Notes: generated from the sequence alone by a model not told the origin. DNA of 64,000 bases from Gemmataceae bacterium (GCA_019752375.1 JAIEMG010000037.1:45436-109435); one strand, 5' to 3'. Counted from the stretch's first letter, positions 53,616 through 62,581 are shown. A program made the numbers and translations.

Positions 53616-53984
53616 CTATTCCTTGGCGGACGCTTCCGCGGGTGCCTTTTCCTTCTCTGCGGGGGCCGTCTGGCCGGGCAGGAGGATCGCACGGATTTGT
53701 ACGGCGGTGAAGGGCTGGCGATGGCCGCGAAATCGGCGGTACGTCTTGCGGCGACGGAACTTCTGGATGTAGGTCTTGACCGTCGGGTGATCGACCACCT
53801 CGGCCAGCAAGCGCATACCAGAGAGGGCCGGCTGGCCAATCTGCGTCTCGGTGCCGCTCTGGTAGAGCAGGACACGGTCGAGTTCCAGTCGGGTACCGAC
53901 CTCGGCATCGCGCCAGTCCAGGCGTACCACGTCGCCTTCGCTCACCTTGTATTGTCGGGAACCGTCTTCAAATACTGCATACAT
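53616..53984 (-). CDS. rplU: 50S ribosomal protein L21
   Basis: 122 residues: MYAVFEDGSRQYKVSEGDVV, then VGTRLELDRVLLYQSGTETQ, then VVDHPTVKTYIQKFRRRKTY RRFRGHRQPFTAVQI, the conserved RNA-binding C-terminus of L21 with the K-RRK-YRR-GHRQ motif. An added Ala/Glu/Lys tail (PAEKEKAPAEASAKE) is longer than in E. coli (103 aa). The usual partner rpmA (L27) is not downstream; a strong hairpin and an unrelated gene are. Upstream leader of nearly 500 bp contains a polypurine hairpin. Confidence 0.95.
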   Translation of the reverse strand: MYAVFEDGSRQYKVSEGDVVRLDWRDAEVGTRLELDRVLLYQSGTETQIGQPALSGMRLLAEVVDHPTVKTYIQKFRRRKTYRRFRGHRQPFTAVQIRAILLPGQTAPAEKEKAPAEASAKE

Positions 53985-54474
53985 GGAACGCTCCAGGCTT
54001 TCCGAACGTAAGGAAGAACAGGTAAGTTAGCAGGCCGGCGGGGGGTTGGCCAGGGGAATTGCACCACCGGGCGGGGCTGTTCCGCGATCATGCGAAGGAA
54101 AAAAGCGGAGAAAGATTAGGAGGAAGATTAAGAGTAGGAAGAGGATTAAGAGAAAGATCAAGAGGAGGAGCAGGAAGTGCCGTTCCTATCCTTCTCTTGC
54201 TCCTCATCTTCCTCTTAATCCGACTCTTCATCTTGCTCTTTCTCTTCTGCGCCCTGGATTCTGGTCCGTTTGTCCTGTCCCTACCAGCGCGATCGGCGGG
54301 GAGATGCGAGCGGATTGCGGGTTCCTTTTTGACATCTGCCGGCAGCGGTCGGTAATCTGGGAGGTTAGGGCGTGGACTGCGTAAACATTCCGTGAGTCGG
54401 TCGTCTCCTCAGTAGGCAGTCTTGCCGATACCCCCTTTTCGCCAACCCTACGGCGCTTTTCAGGGATCACCACA
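53985..54474. repeat. Gene-free region with a long polypurine/polypyrimidine hairpin
   Basis: Between divergent rplU and the tricorn-like gene. A purine tract (about 54095-54178) is followed by a pyrimidine tract (54182-54246) that can fold back; GGATTAAGAG (54143-54152) pairs with CTCTTAATCC (54212-54221). Otherwise nothing coding; it must include the promoters of both neighbours. Confidence 0.6.
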
Positions 54475-57400
54475 ATGAAGTGCAACCGCCAGCCGCTCCT
54501 CGCCGCTCTCGTGCTTCTCTTCTTCACCGCCGTCACCCAGGCTCAAGAACCGATTCGGCTCGCCCGTACGCCCGACATTTCGCCTGACGGCAAGCTGGTC
54601 GCGTTCAGCTACCTGGGCGGCATCTGGACGGTCGAAACCATCGGCGGCGTTGCACGGCCGGTGACCATGCACGAGGCGTACCACATCAATCCGGTGTTCA
54701 GCCCGGACGGCAAGTGGCTGGCTTTCACCTCGAACCGTCACGGCAGCTACGACGTCTTCGTCGTCCCCGTCCACGGTGGCAAACCGCGTCGGCTGACGTT
54801 CGATTCCGCCACCGACTTGGTTACTGGCTGGTCGCCCGACGGCAAGAGCATCCTCTTCTCGTCCAACCGCAGTGCGGCCTTTCCGCCCAGCTACGAAATC
54901 TACTCCGTGCCGTTCGAGGGCGGCCGGGCGCGGCGCATCAGCGCCGACACGGGGCGTGAGGCGACTTACTCGCCGAAGGGCGACCAGATCGTCTACGTCC
55001 GCGGCCCCGGCAGCTGGTATCGCAAGGGCTACCGCGGCTCGTCCAACGACGATATCTGGATCAGCAACGCCGACGGCACCAACAACCGGCGCCTGACCGA
55101 TCATCCCGGCCAGGACAATTCGCCCATGTGGAGCGCCGATGGCCAGACGATCTACTACGTCAGCGACTGCTGCCTTTCGCCGGCCAACATCGTGCGCCAG
55201 GATGCGGCGGCCAAGAGCAAGGCCGTGCCCCTTACCCATCACAAGGACGATGCGGTTCGCCAGGCACGCATCAGCGCCAACGGCGAATGGATCGTCTACG
55301 AGTGCGGCGCCGACCTCTGGGTCACCTCGACCACGGGCGAAACGAACCGCAAGCTCGCCATCGAGGTCCACGCCGACGACAAGTACAACACGGATCGCAC
55401 GGTGACTTACACCCGCGGCGCCACCGAGTTCGCGGTTTCGCCCGACGAGAACCACATCGCCTTCAGCGTCCACGGCGAGCTGTTCCTGATGCCCATCTCC
55501 GGCGGCAAGGCCACGCGCCTGACCGACCATCCCGCTTTCGACCACGGCATTGCCTGGGCGCCGGACGGCAAGTCGATCATCTTCATCTCCGATCGCAACG
55601 GCCACGAAGACCTCTATCTGCTCCAGGCCGACGATCCGGAGCATCCCGAGTTCGCCAAGGCGCATCGCTTCAAGGTCAAGCAGTTGACCAGCTCGCCGGA
55701 GCCCGAATCGCAGGTCGTCTTCGCTCCGGACGGCAAACGTGTCGCCTTCCTGCGCGACGGCAAGCTGTGGACAATGAATCCCGACGGCACCGATCAGAAG
55801 GTCATCGTCAACGAGACGCGTGTCTTCGATTACGACTGGTCCCCCGACTCCAAGTCGCTGGTCTATGCCCGCATGGACGGCTCGTTCGCCAGCGACCTGT
55901 ACATCATCCCGGCCGTCGGCGGCGCGGCAAAGAACGTGACTCGTCATGCGACCTTCAACGGCGACGTGAGCTGGAGCACCACCGGCAACAAGATTGCCTT
56001 CCTCAGCCAGCGCCGCCGCCTGACGACGATGGCCGTCATGTCACTACAGCGGCCCGCCGCCACGGGAGCGGCCGCGGCCACGGAGATTGACTGGGACGAC
56101 GTCCACCTGCGCGTGGAGCTGGCCGCATCGATCCCCGCCGTGGAGGGCGCGATCTCTTCCGACGGGACCAAGGTGGCCTTCCGCTCGTCCGGCGCCAGCG
56201 GCGACGATCTGTGGGTGGCGAATTCCAACGGCAGCCAGCTGACCCGCGTCACCACCGGCAACATTGGGCCGTCGCAGATCAAGTGGTCCAAGTCGCGCTC
56301 CAGCCTCATCTACTTCCGCGACGCGTTCGGCACCTTTCGCATGTCCCGGCTCGGCTTCACTAGCGAGTCGGTGCCGGTGCCCTTCCAGGCGAAGATGACC
56401 ATTCGCCGCGATGAAGAGTTCACCGAGATGTTCGACCAGAGCTGGCGAGCCCTGCTCGAACACTTCTACGATGCCAAGTTCCACGGCGCCGACTGGCCGG
56501 CGATTCGCACCAAGTATCGGCCGCTGCTCAAGCACGTGGCCACCAAGGAAGACCTGTATGCGCTCATTACGGTCATGATGGGCGAGCTGAACGCCTCGCA
56601 CCTGGGCATCAGCGGCTTCGCGTCGACGCCCGACGAGGTGACGGCCGACCTGGGCCTGCTCTACGACGAGTCGTACCGTGGACCGGGCCTCAAGGTCGCG
56701 GAGATCTTGAAGCGCGGTCCGGCCGACCGCCGTGGTTTGAACCTCAAGCCCGGCGACATCATCCTGTCGATCGACCGCAACGAAATCACCGATCAGATCG
56801 ACGTCAGCAAACTGCTCAATGACAAGGTCGGTGAAGCCGTCGTCCTGCAAGTCACTAGCGACCTGAAGGACCCGAAGTCGACGCGCCGCATCGAGCTGAC
56901 GGGCGTCAGCCGCGGCACGGTCAGCGGCCTGATGTATGACCGCTGGGTGGCCAACAACGCCAAGCGCGTCTCCGAGCTCAGCAAGGGCACACTGGGCTAC
57001 ATCCACATCCCGAGCATGGACGAGGTGGGCCTCGACAAGTTCGTACAGCAGCTCTACTCGGACAACTACGGCAAGGACGCGATCGTGCTGGACGTGCGCT
57101 TCAACGGCGGCGGTTTCACGCACGACCAGGTCCTGAATTACCTGGGCGCCAAGGACCACACCTTCTTCGTTCAGCGCACCGGCGACGTGGGTGCGGTCAT
57201 CCGCTCGACGGATCGCAAGTGGACCAAGCCGCTTGTGTTGCTGATCAACAACCGCTCCTACAGCGATGCCGAGATCTTCCCGAGCGCCTTCAAGACGCTG
57301 GGCCTGGGGAAGGTCGTGGGCCAGTCGACGGGCGGCTTCGTGATCGGCACGTCGAGCATTCGCCTGATCGACGGGTCGCAGTTCCGGGTGCCGCGCACGG

Positions 57401-57591
57401 GCGTGTTCACTGCCAAGGGCGTGAACATGGAGAAGGAAGGCGTGACGCCGGACATCAAGGCCGAGACCCATCCCGACCAGGCGGCCAAAGGCATTGACGT
57501 GCAGCTCGACACGGCCGTGGACGTGCTGCTCAAGGACGTGGTCGAGTGGAAGAAGACCAAGCCGGGCATTGCGATGAAGCCAGGCGATTAA
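54475..57591 (+). CDS. Tricorn-like S41 peptidase with TolB-type propeller and PDZ
   Basis: 1038 residues, with signal peptide (KCNRQPLLAALVLLFFTAVT). Residues about 25-600 form beta-propellers with WD40-like PD40 repeats (DISPDGKLVAFSYLGGIWTV, VFSPDGKWLAFTSNRHGSYD, GWSPDGKSILFSSN). A linker follows, with LNASHLGISGF holding the catalytic His position of tricorn, then a PDZ domain (ILKRGPADRRGLNLKPGDII) and the S41 core with LLINNRSYSDAEIFPSAFKT, the nucleophile Ser in YSDAE, and VVGQSTGGFVIGTSSIRLID. A periplasmic or paryphoplasmic peptide-trimming protease. Length matches tricorn-core proteins (about 1070). Confidence 0.93.
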   Translation: MKCNRQPLLAALVLLFFTAVTQAQEPIRLARTPDISPDGKLVAFSYLGGIWTVETIGGVARPVTMHEAYHINPVFSPDGKWLAFTSNRHGSYDVFVVPVHGGKPRRLTFDSATDLVTGWSPDGKSILFSSNRSAAFPPSYEIYSVPFEGGRARRISADTGREATYSPKGDQIVYVRGPGSWYRKGYRGSSNDDIWISNADGTNNRRLTDHPGQDNSPMWSADGQTIYYVSDCCLSPANIVRQDAAAKSKAVPLTHHKDDAVRQARISANGEWIVYECGADLWVTSTTGETNRKLAIEVHADDKYNTDRTVTYTRGATEFAVSPDENHIAFSVHGELFLMPISGGKATRLTDHPAFDHGIAWAPDGKSIIFISDRNGHEDLYLLQADDPEHPEFAKAHRFKVKQLTSSPEPESQVVFAPDGKRVAFLRDGKLWTMNPDGTDQKVIVNETRVFDYDWSPDSKSLVYARMDGSFASDLYIIPAVGGAAKNVTRHATFNGDVSWSTTGNKIAFLSQRRRLTTMAVMSLQRPAATGAAAATEIDWDDVHLRVELAASIPAVEGAISSDGTKVAFRSSGASGDDLWVANSNGSQLTRVTTGNIGPSQIKWSKSRSSLIYFRDAFGTFRMSRLGFTSESVPVPFQAKMTIRRDEEFTEMFDQSWRALLEHFYDAKFHGADWPAIRTKYRPLLKHVATKEDLYALITVMMGELNASHLGISGFASTPDEVTADLGLLYDESYRGPGLKVAEILKRGPADRRGLNLKPGDIILSIDRNEITDQIDVSKLLNDKVGEAVVLQVTSDLKDPKSTRRIELTGVSRGTVSGLMYDRWVANNAKRVSELSKGTLGYIHIPSMDEVGLDKFVQQLYSDNYGKDAIVLDVRFNGGGFTHDQVLNYLGAKDHTFFVQRTGDVGAVIRSTDRKWTKPLVLLINNRSYSDAEIFPSAFKTLGLGKVVGQSTGGFVIGTSSIRLIDGSQFRVPRTGVFTAKGVNMEKEGVTPDIKAETHPDQAAKGIDVQLDTAVDVLLKDVVEWKKTKPGIAMKPGD

Positions 57592-57596
57592 GGATG

Positions 57597-57628
57597 ACAA
57601 GGTGACAAGGTGGCAAGGTGGCAAGGTG
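57597..57628 (+). repeat. Four tandem copies of RCAAGGTG
   Basis: ACAAGGTG, ACAAGGTG, GCAAGGTG, GCAAGGTG: the reverse complement of the CACCTTGT array at 58019-58101. The last unit supplies the GTG start codon of the next gene and the AAGG before it, so the repeat doubles as translation start signal. Confidence 0.85.
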
Positions 57629-58009
57629 AAAATACTCTCACATCGAGATCTCGAGGTGTACCGCAAGGCATTTGATGCCGCGATGAGCATCTTCGAGCTG
57701 TCGCGAGCTTTTCCGAAGGAGGAAACTTACTCTCTAACGGATCAAATCCGACGCTCGGCGCGCTCGGCGTGCGCAAATCTTGCTGAGGCCTGGCGGAAGC
57801 GTCGGTACCAAGCAGCATTTATCTCCAAGCTATCCGACGTCGAAGGGGAGATGGCCGAAACACAAGTCTGGATTGAGTTCGCGGTCAAATCGGGCTACAT
57901 GGATCGCGACAAAGCTGCCCACCTCTATCAAGGCTACGAAGAGATGCTCGGAACCATCGTTGGAATGATCACCCATCCCGAGACCTGGGTCATCGGCGGC
58001 GAGAAGTAA
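57626..58009 (+). CDS. Four-helix-bundle protein (23S rRNA intervening-sequence/Avd-like family)
   Basis: 127 residues from GTG 57626 (an earlier in-frame GTG lies at 57602). The family sequence is textbook: ILSHRDLEVYRKAFDAAMSI, FPKEETYSLTDQIRRSARSA, CANLAEAWRKRRYQAAFISK, LSDVEGEMAETQVWIEFAVK. Its members form pentameric four-helix bundles, are found in intervening sequences of 23S rRNA and are related to the accessory protein of diversity-generating retroelements. No reverse transcriptase is here. It is framed by inverted arrays of an 8-bp repeat, which suggests that gene and repeats form one mobile or duplicated cassette. Confidence 0.92.
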   Translation: MKILSHRDLEVYRKAFDAAMSIFELSRAFPKEETYSLTDQIRRSARSACANLAEAWRKRRYQAAFISKLSDVEGEMAETQVWIEFAVKSGYMDRDKAAHLYQGYEEMLGTIVGMITHPETWVIGGEK

Positions 58010-58018
58010 CTTCAGACG

Positions 58019-58101
58019 CACCTTGTCACCTTGTCACCTTGTCACCTTGTCACCTTGTCACCTTGTCACCTTGTCACCTTGTCACCTTGTCACCTTGTCA
58101 C
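58019..58101 (-). repeat. Ten tandem copies of CACCTTGT
   Basis: Perfect 8-bp tandem array from 58019 to 58098 plus a partial CAC. It starts 9 bp after the stop of the four-helix-bundle gene and is inverted relative to the ACAAGGTG copies ahead of that gene, so the transcript could form a long stem around it. Confidence 0.92.
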
Positions 58102-58169
58102 GCTTTCTGGTTGCAGCATCCCGTGGGGAGACATAGACTCCACTGGAGGACTCCGGAAGGACGTGGCTC

Positions 58170-59000
58170 ATGAAACGAACTGCTTCCTGGCGAGCCGCTC
58201 TGCTGATGGTCCTGGTCGTGTTCTCCACGGCGGGAAGATCGGCCGCGCGGCCTCGTTCCGAGGAGGAACCGTCGCCCTTAAGAGAGAGAGGTGTCGAAGT
58301 GCGGATGGCCTTGCTGATCGAGTATTACAGGCGGTTGCCGGAGCGGAAGGACGACGAGGAGCCCGAGACCTGGGCCGCGCGTCTGCAAGAAGCTCTGGCT
58401 GGCTTCAAGCAGGAAGTGTCCGCTCGATACAGCGAGGGAACGCTGCAACGGGTCCTGGCAATGCCGCACAACGAGGCGCGTCGCGCCGCGGTGGTGGCGC
58501 TGGGCCTGATGGGAACGATGCAGTCGAACAAGGCGATTGCCGTCAAGCTGCACGACAGCGACGGCCAGGTGCGGCAGTATGCTGCGGATGCGCTGTGGGC
58601 CATCTGGTTCCGCGGCGACAGCGATGCGAACGTGCAGGAGCTCCAGCGCCTGATGCGCATGCGCAACCCGGAGAAGGCTGTCGAAGCGTTCGGTGCCCTC
58701 ATCAAAAAGGCGCCGGAGTTTGCCGAGGCGTACAACCAGCGCGCCATCCTGCATTTCCGGCTGGAGGAGTATCAGAAGTCGATCGCCGACTGCGAGGTGG
58801 CGTTAAAGCTGAATCCCGCACACTTTGGCGCCGCGGCCGGCATGGCCCAGTGCTACATGAAGTTGAAGAAGCCGCGTGCTGCCCTCAAGGCCTTCAAGCA
58901 CGCCTTGAAGATCAATCCGAACATGGAAGGCGTTGAAGAGACGATCCGCAGTCTGGAAGACGTCCTGGGCGAAGAGAACAAGCCCGACGACAAGAAGTAA
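58170..59000 (+). CDS. Exported HEAT/TPR-repeat protein
   Basis: 276 residues; signal peptide KRTASWRAALLMVLVVFSTA. The first half has HEAT-like helices (LQRVLAMPHNEARRAAVVAL, LHDSDGQVRQYAADALWAIW), the second half three TPR units (EKAVEAFGALIKKAPEFAEA, YNQRAILHFRLEEYQKSIAD, AAGMAQCYMKLKKPRAALKA). Ends NKPDDKK. A scaffold in the periplasmic space by inference; no enzymatic motif. GGAAGGA lies about 11 bp before ATG 58170. Confidence 0.8.
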   Translation: MKRTASWRAALLMVLVVFSTAGRSAARPRSEEEPSPLRERGVEVRMALLIEYYRRLPERKDDEEPETWAARLQEALAGFKQEVSARYSEGTLQRVLAMPHNEARRAAVVALGLMGTMQSNKAIAVKLHDSDGQVRQYAADALWAIWFRGDSDANVQELQRLMRMRNPEKAVEAFGALIKKAPEFAEAYNQRAILHFRLEEYQKSIADCEVALKLNPAHFGAAAGMAQCYMKLKKPRAALKAFKHALKINPNMEGVEETIRSLEDVLGEENKPDDKK

Positions 59001-59459
59001 ACGTATCCCGCGCCCAGCCGTTCAACGGCCGGTCCGCTTTGACCTTCTCTCCCATGGGTGCCGCTCCATTGCCGAGCGGATGAGTCCGTCTCTTAGGCCC
59101 GCGGGCACCGCCCGTGGGCCTGACTCATTTCTGGCGAGCGGTGGGGAACCACACGAGAATGCCCGACGTTCCTCAGTGGGCTGACGCTCACCGCTCGCCA
59201 GAAATGCCTTCTCTTCCCGCCAATTTCACCGCCTCGTTATGATCTCGATATATCGACGCCCTACCTTGGTGACGTCCTTGGGCGTGACCGCGGTTATTCG
59301 GCAGGTCGTTAGCGCGCAAGGAACGGCGGGATTTGCGTTCTTTCCACGGGAGAGCCTTCGGAGCGGATCGGAAACCGCTTCGAGGCAAAAATCCCGAGGG
59401 CGGGAACTCGAATAATCCCCTGGCAAAAGTGTCAGTTCGGGATGAGAGGAGTTCACCGG
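59001..59459. repeat. Gene-free region with an 18-bp palindromic element
   Basis: CATTTCTGGCGAGCGGTG at 59126-59143 is matched by its exact complement at 59189-59206, with a 45-nt loop rich in G and C. The unit looks like a mobile or REP-type palindrome of the kind scattered in planctomycete genomes. The rest (59207-59459) is the leader of the PilZ gene; no gene seen. Confidence 0.65.
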
Positions 59460-59825
59460 ATGACGGAGCACATGGCAGTGTCCACTCAACCATCGACGCC
59501 ACGCAGCGGCCGCGAACGTCGGGCCTACCCGCGGATTCAGCGTCGGCTGCGCGTCCTCGTCGTGCTGGAAGACTGCGCCCTCGACGAGCCGTACGGCGCC
59601 TGGATCGTCGATACGTCGCGGGGCGGCGTGCGTCTGGCAATGGGTCGCGAGACGATTGCCGAGGGCGCGGTGCTCCACATCCGTAAGCTGGCGGGACACA
59701 AGTCCATCGCGTGGTTCACCGTCCGCGTCAAGCATCGCCGCCGCAAGGACGGCGTCTGGGAACTGGGCTGCGCGGTCGTACCGGTGTCGCGGCCCTCCAC
59801 GCTGCCTTCCCAGCGAGCGGGATAA
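59460..59825 (+). CDS. PilZ-domain protein
   Basis: 121 residues from ATG 59460 with GAGGAG about 8 bp upstream. The cyclic-di-GMP-binding PilZ motifs are both present: RERRAYPRIQRRLRV (RxxxR) and VDTSRGGVRLAMG (D/NxSxxG). The central barrel reads AVLHIRKLAGHKSIAWFTVR, VKHRRRKDGVWELGCAVVP. A single-domain effector of second-messenger signalling; the target is unknown. Alone in its transcript as far as seen. Confidence 0.88.
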   Translation: MTEHMAVSTQPSTPRSGRERRAYPRIQRRLRVLVVLEDCALDEPYGAWIVDTSRGGVRLAMGRETIAEGAVLHIRKLAGHKSIAWFTVRVKHRRRKDGVWELGCAVVPVSRPSTLPSQRAG

Positions 59826-60022
59826 CACTGCAGTCGAATTCTGCCACCGCACCGCGGCATCGCCGCAGCGCATGAGCCTTTCCCATTGACCCCAAATCTC
59901 GCCATTCATATCATCAAAGGGCCGTTCGACCCATGATCCTGTGGTTCGGCCACGGATGGAGACACCGCGCCGGCGGGCGCGAGTGATCCTCCTGCTCTCA
60001 GGCAGCAAAGGAGCGCGCCGCA

Positions 60023-60703
60023 ATGAAAGCGGAGCATCGCAAGGAACTGGAAACCAACGTGCTGGCCGACCGCATGGGCCGCATGGTGGATACTTTCAAG
60101 CACGGGCCACAGAACCCCAAGACCTGGTGGTACGCCCTCGCCGCAGCCGTCGTCATTGGCGGCGGTATCTGGGCGATCGTCTACTTCACGGGCCAAAACC
60201 GAGAGAAAAGCTCCGCCCTGTGGACGAAGTTGGAGAACATCGGCCAGAACACCGATTTCAATCAGACCATCAAAGAGCTCGACGAGCTGGCGACGAGCAA
60301 TGCGGGCACCATCCCCGCGCGGACTGCCAACTTTGAGGAAGCACGTCTGCTGCTGTCGCGCGGCATGGAAAACCTTGGCTCTCTCGACCAGCATCCCAGC
60401 GCCCTCGATGAGCTGGAACGAGCACGCACTCTCTACGAGCAACAGGAACCCAAGGTCAAGGACACGCCGTTGCTCCAGCAAGAGGCGATGATGGGCGCCG
60501 CCAAGGCCGAGGAAAGCCTGATCGGATCGGGACGCGGCACCATCGAGCGGGCGCAGGAGTTGTATCAGAAGCTGGCGGACGCCTATCCTGATACGTTCCA
60601 AGGGGAGGCAGCCAAGAAGCGCATTGCCGAGCTGAAGAGCAAGCGCCAGCAGGTCCTCGACTTTTACACCAAGCTCAATCAGCGCGCCAGCAAGAAAAAC
60701 TAG
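60023..60703 (+). CDS. Membrane-anchored TPR-type protein (YfgM-like layout)
   Basis: 226 residues. A cytoplasmic N-terminus (KAEHRKELETNVLADRMGRM) precedes one transmembrane segment TWWYALAAAVVIGGGIWAIV and then a helical domain with TPR-like pairs: TIKELDELATSNAGTIPART, ANFEEARLLLSRGM, ALDELERARTLYEQ, AQELYQKLADAYPDTFQGEA. The plan is that of YfgM/BamD-like periplasmic scaffolds. GCAAAGGAGCG lies before ATG 60023. It is 42 bp ahead of the pseudouridine synthase gene on the same strand. Confidence 0.82.
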   Translation: MKAEHRKELETNVLADRMGRMVDTFKHGPQNPKTWWYALAAAVVIGGGIWAIVYFTGQNREKSSALWTKLENIGQNTDFNQTIKELDELATSNAGTIPARTANFEEARLLLSRGMENLGSLDQHPSALDELERARTLYEQQEPKVKDTPLLQQEAMMGAAKAEESLIGSGRGTIERAQELYQKLADAYPDTFQGEAAKKRIAELKSKRQQVLDFYTKLNQRASKKN

Positions 60704-60745
60704 CGCGTCCCAACCCGCAGGTTGCGGCCCGCGGGTGAAAGCACC

Positions 60746-61750
60746 ATGCAGCCGACCATCTCTTTCACCCCCACGGGCGCCAGGGTCGTGGACCTGTCCG
60801 TGAAATGCCGCGCCGAGGGCATTCGTCTCGATCATTACCTGGTGAGCGCCTTCTCGGGATTCAGTCGCTCCGTCATCCAAAAAGTGATCAGTACCAGTGC
60901 GGTGCGAGTCAACGACAGCCCCGCCAAGGCCAGTTACAAAGTGCGCGCCGGCGATCTCATTCACATTGAGCTGCCGGAGCCGACGCACGACCTCCCGGTG
61001 CCCGAGGACATTCCGCTCGACGTCATTTACGAGGACGAATTCCTCGCGGTCGTCAACAAGCCGTCCGACATGGTGGTGCACCCGGCCAAGGGCCACTGGA
61101 GCGGCACCCTGGTCAACGCCCTGCAGTTTCACTTCAGTCAGCTGAGTCACGTCAATGGCGATTACCGGCCCGGCATCGTCCATCGGCTCGACCGCGACAC
61201 CAGCGGCGTCATCCTGGTGGCCAAGGAAGAGCAGGCGCACCGCGAGCTGAGCGCCCAGTTCGAGCATCGCAAGATCTTCAAGGAATATACCGCCATCACC
61301 GCCGGCGTGCTCGAGCGCGACAGCGACTACATCGAAGGCCGCATCACCCGCCATGCCCACGACCGCGTCAAGATGATGGTCACCGACGATGAGGACGACG
61401 GCAAGGACGCGTGCAGCTATTACGAGGTGGTCGAGCGTTTCAAGGGTTTCACGCTGGTCCGCATCAATCCGCGCACGGGACGGACGCACCAGATCCGCGT
61501 TCATTTGGCCAGCGTCGGCTGTCCGGTGCTGGCAGACAAGGTCTACGGCGGCCGCGATTGCCTGCGTCTGTCCGACCTGGTGCCCGAGCTGGACACCGAA
61601 GCCGACCAAGTGCTGATGCCCCGGCAAGCGCTGCACGCCAGCCGGCTGCGTTTCCATCATCCCCATCGACACGAGATGATCGAGACGGAAGCGCCGCTGC
61701 CGCCGGAGTTCCAACGAACGCTGGCGGCGCTGCGGCAGTATCGTCGATAG
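60746..61750 (+). CDS. RluA/RluD-family 23S rRNA pseudouridine synthase
   Basis: 334 residues. N-terminal S4 domain (GIRLDHYLVSAFSGFSRSVI, then VRAGDLIHIELPEP), then the synthase domain with YEDEFLAVVNKPSDMVVHPA and the catalytic Asp in GIVHRLDRDTSGVILVAK, GRITRHAHDRVKMMVTD and INPRTGRTHQIRVHLASVG. Closest in plan to RluD, which makes three pseudouridines in helix 69 of 23S rRNA; RluC is not excluded. ATG 60746 preferred over an in-frame start at 60722. Confidence 0.93.
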   Translation: MQPTISFTPTGARVVDLSVKCRAEGIRLDHYLVSAFSGFSRSVIQKVISTSAVRVNDSPAKASYKVRAGDLIHIELPEPTHDLPVPEDIPLDVIYEDEFLAVVNKPSDMVVHPAKGHWSGTLVNALQFHFSQLSHVNGDYRPGIVHRLDRDTSGVILVAKEEQAHRELSAQFEHRKIFKEYTAITAGVLERDSDYIEGRITRHAHDRVKMMVTDDEDDGKDACSYYEVVERFKGFTLVRINPRTGRTHQIRVHLASVGCPVLADKVYGGRDCLRLSDLVPELDTEADQVLMPRQALHASRLRFHHPHRHEMIETEAPLPPEFQRTLAALRQYRR

Positions 61751-61831
61751 GATTCACCACAAAGGCACCAAGAGCACAAAGGATACGGCACAGGCAGCCG
61801 CCAGCGTCAGCGACCGGAGTTCTCAAAAACT

Positions 61832-61882
61832 CAGCGACCGGAGTTTTGCGAGCGTGGAACGCTTGCAAAACTCCGGTCGCTG
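61832..61882. repeat. 24-bp near-perfect palindrome
   Basis: CAGCGACCGGAGTTTTGC (61832-61849) pairs with 61865-61882; the inner AGCGT/ACGCT and a G-U pair extend the stem to 24 bp with a 3-nt loop. A partial third copy of the arm (GTCAGCGACCGGAGTT) lies at 61806-61821. REP-type element between convergent genes; may end both transcripts. Confidence 0.72.
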
Positions 61883-61940
61883 ACGCTCCCGGCTCGCCAG
61901 ACGTCTGTGTGGGCAAGTCTCAAAAAACTGGTCGGAACCG

Positions 61941-62462
61941 TCACGGTCCCGACAGAGCAGACGCCGTTGCCGGCCGTGCCACGGGCGCGGGACAGGCAGC
62001 GCCGCAGCACTCCTTCTTTTCCTCTTTGTCCTTCCCCACGATCATCATCAGCCACAACAGCACTTGCTTGCCAAACTCTCTTTGCTCGCTGTCCTTGCCG
62101 GCTTCCATCACGCCGCGCAGCAGATCGCAGCGTTCGGCGCTGCGCAGGATCGCCGGGATGGCGGGCTTGGCATCGGGCCCCATTGCAGCCAACGCGGCGA
62201 AGGTCATGATCAGCACTTCGCGCGACTTGGTTTCGTTGAGAACGCCGATGAGTTCCTGCACCAGCGCGGCGTTGCCGGATGGGTCGCGCGTGACAACGTA
62301 TGTGGCGGACGCAGGCGGCGAGCAGCGCGACACTTTCGGTGGATTCGGGCACGGGTCGGCCGCGCTGGCGGTTGTGGTGCCATTCTTCTGAAACACGGAC
62401 AAGACCAGCGCACTGCCCACGGCCAGGCAGAGCAGACCGGTAAAGAGAAAGAACCGTTTCAT
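61941..62462 (-). CDS. Secreted hypothetical protein with HEAT-like helices
   Basis: 173 residues; signal peptide KRFFLFTGLLCLAVGSALVL. The middle reads NAALVQELIGVLNETKSREV, LIMTFAALAAMGPDAKPAIP, AILRSAERCDLLRGVMEAGK, a HEAT/armadillo-like pattern, and the end is Cys- and Ala/Pro-rich (ECCGAACPAPVARPATASAL). No known family. ATG 62462 follows GGGAG in its leader. Confidence 0.7.
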   Translation of the reverse strand: MKRFFLFTGLLCLAVGSALVLSVFQKNGTTTASAADPCPNPPKVSRCSPPASATYVVTRDPSGNAALVQELIGVLNETKSREVLIMTFAALAAMGPDAKPAIPAILRSAERCDLLRGVMEAGKDSEQREFGKQVLLWLMMIVGKDKEEKKECCGAACPAPVARPATASALSGP

Positions 62463-62581
62463 GGCGACTCCCTTCCTTGAGAGGTGAAAGGCGACTCCTG
62501 CGATGGGCCACCGACTCTATCGAAGCGGCGGTCTGCCGACAAGGGCGCCTCGCGCCGACACGCTTGCCTACCGTGCCTGGA

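Noticed and set aside
54460..57690. Two long minus-strand open frames (495 and 548 codons) opposite the tricorn-like gene, and one of 567 codons opposite fwdA (35982-37685)
   Set aside because: Composition typical of GC-rich antisense frames, no motifs, and fully covered by recognised proteins on the other strand.
57626..58009. Four-helix-bundle gene as part of a diversity-generating retroelement
   Set aside because: No reverse transcriptase, template repeat or variable repeat in the surrounding sequence.
58019..58101. Tandem CACCTTGT array as a CRISPR
   Set aside because: Units are 8 bp with no spacers and no cas genes nearby.
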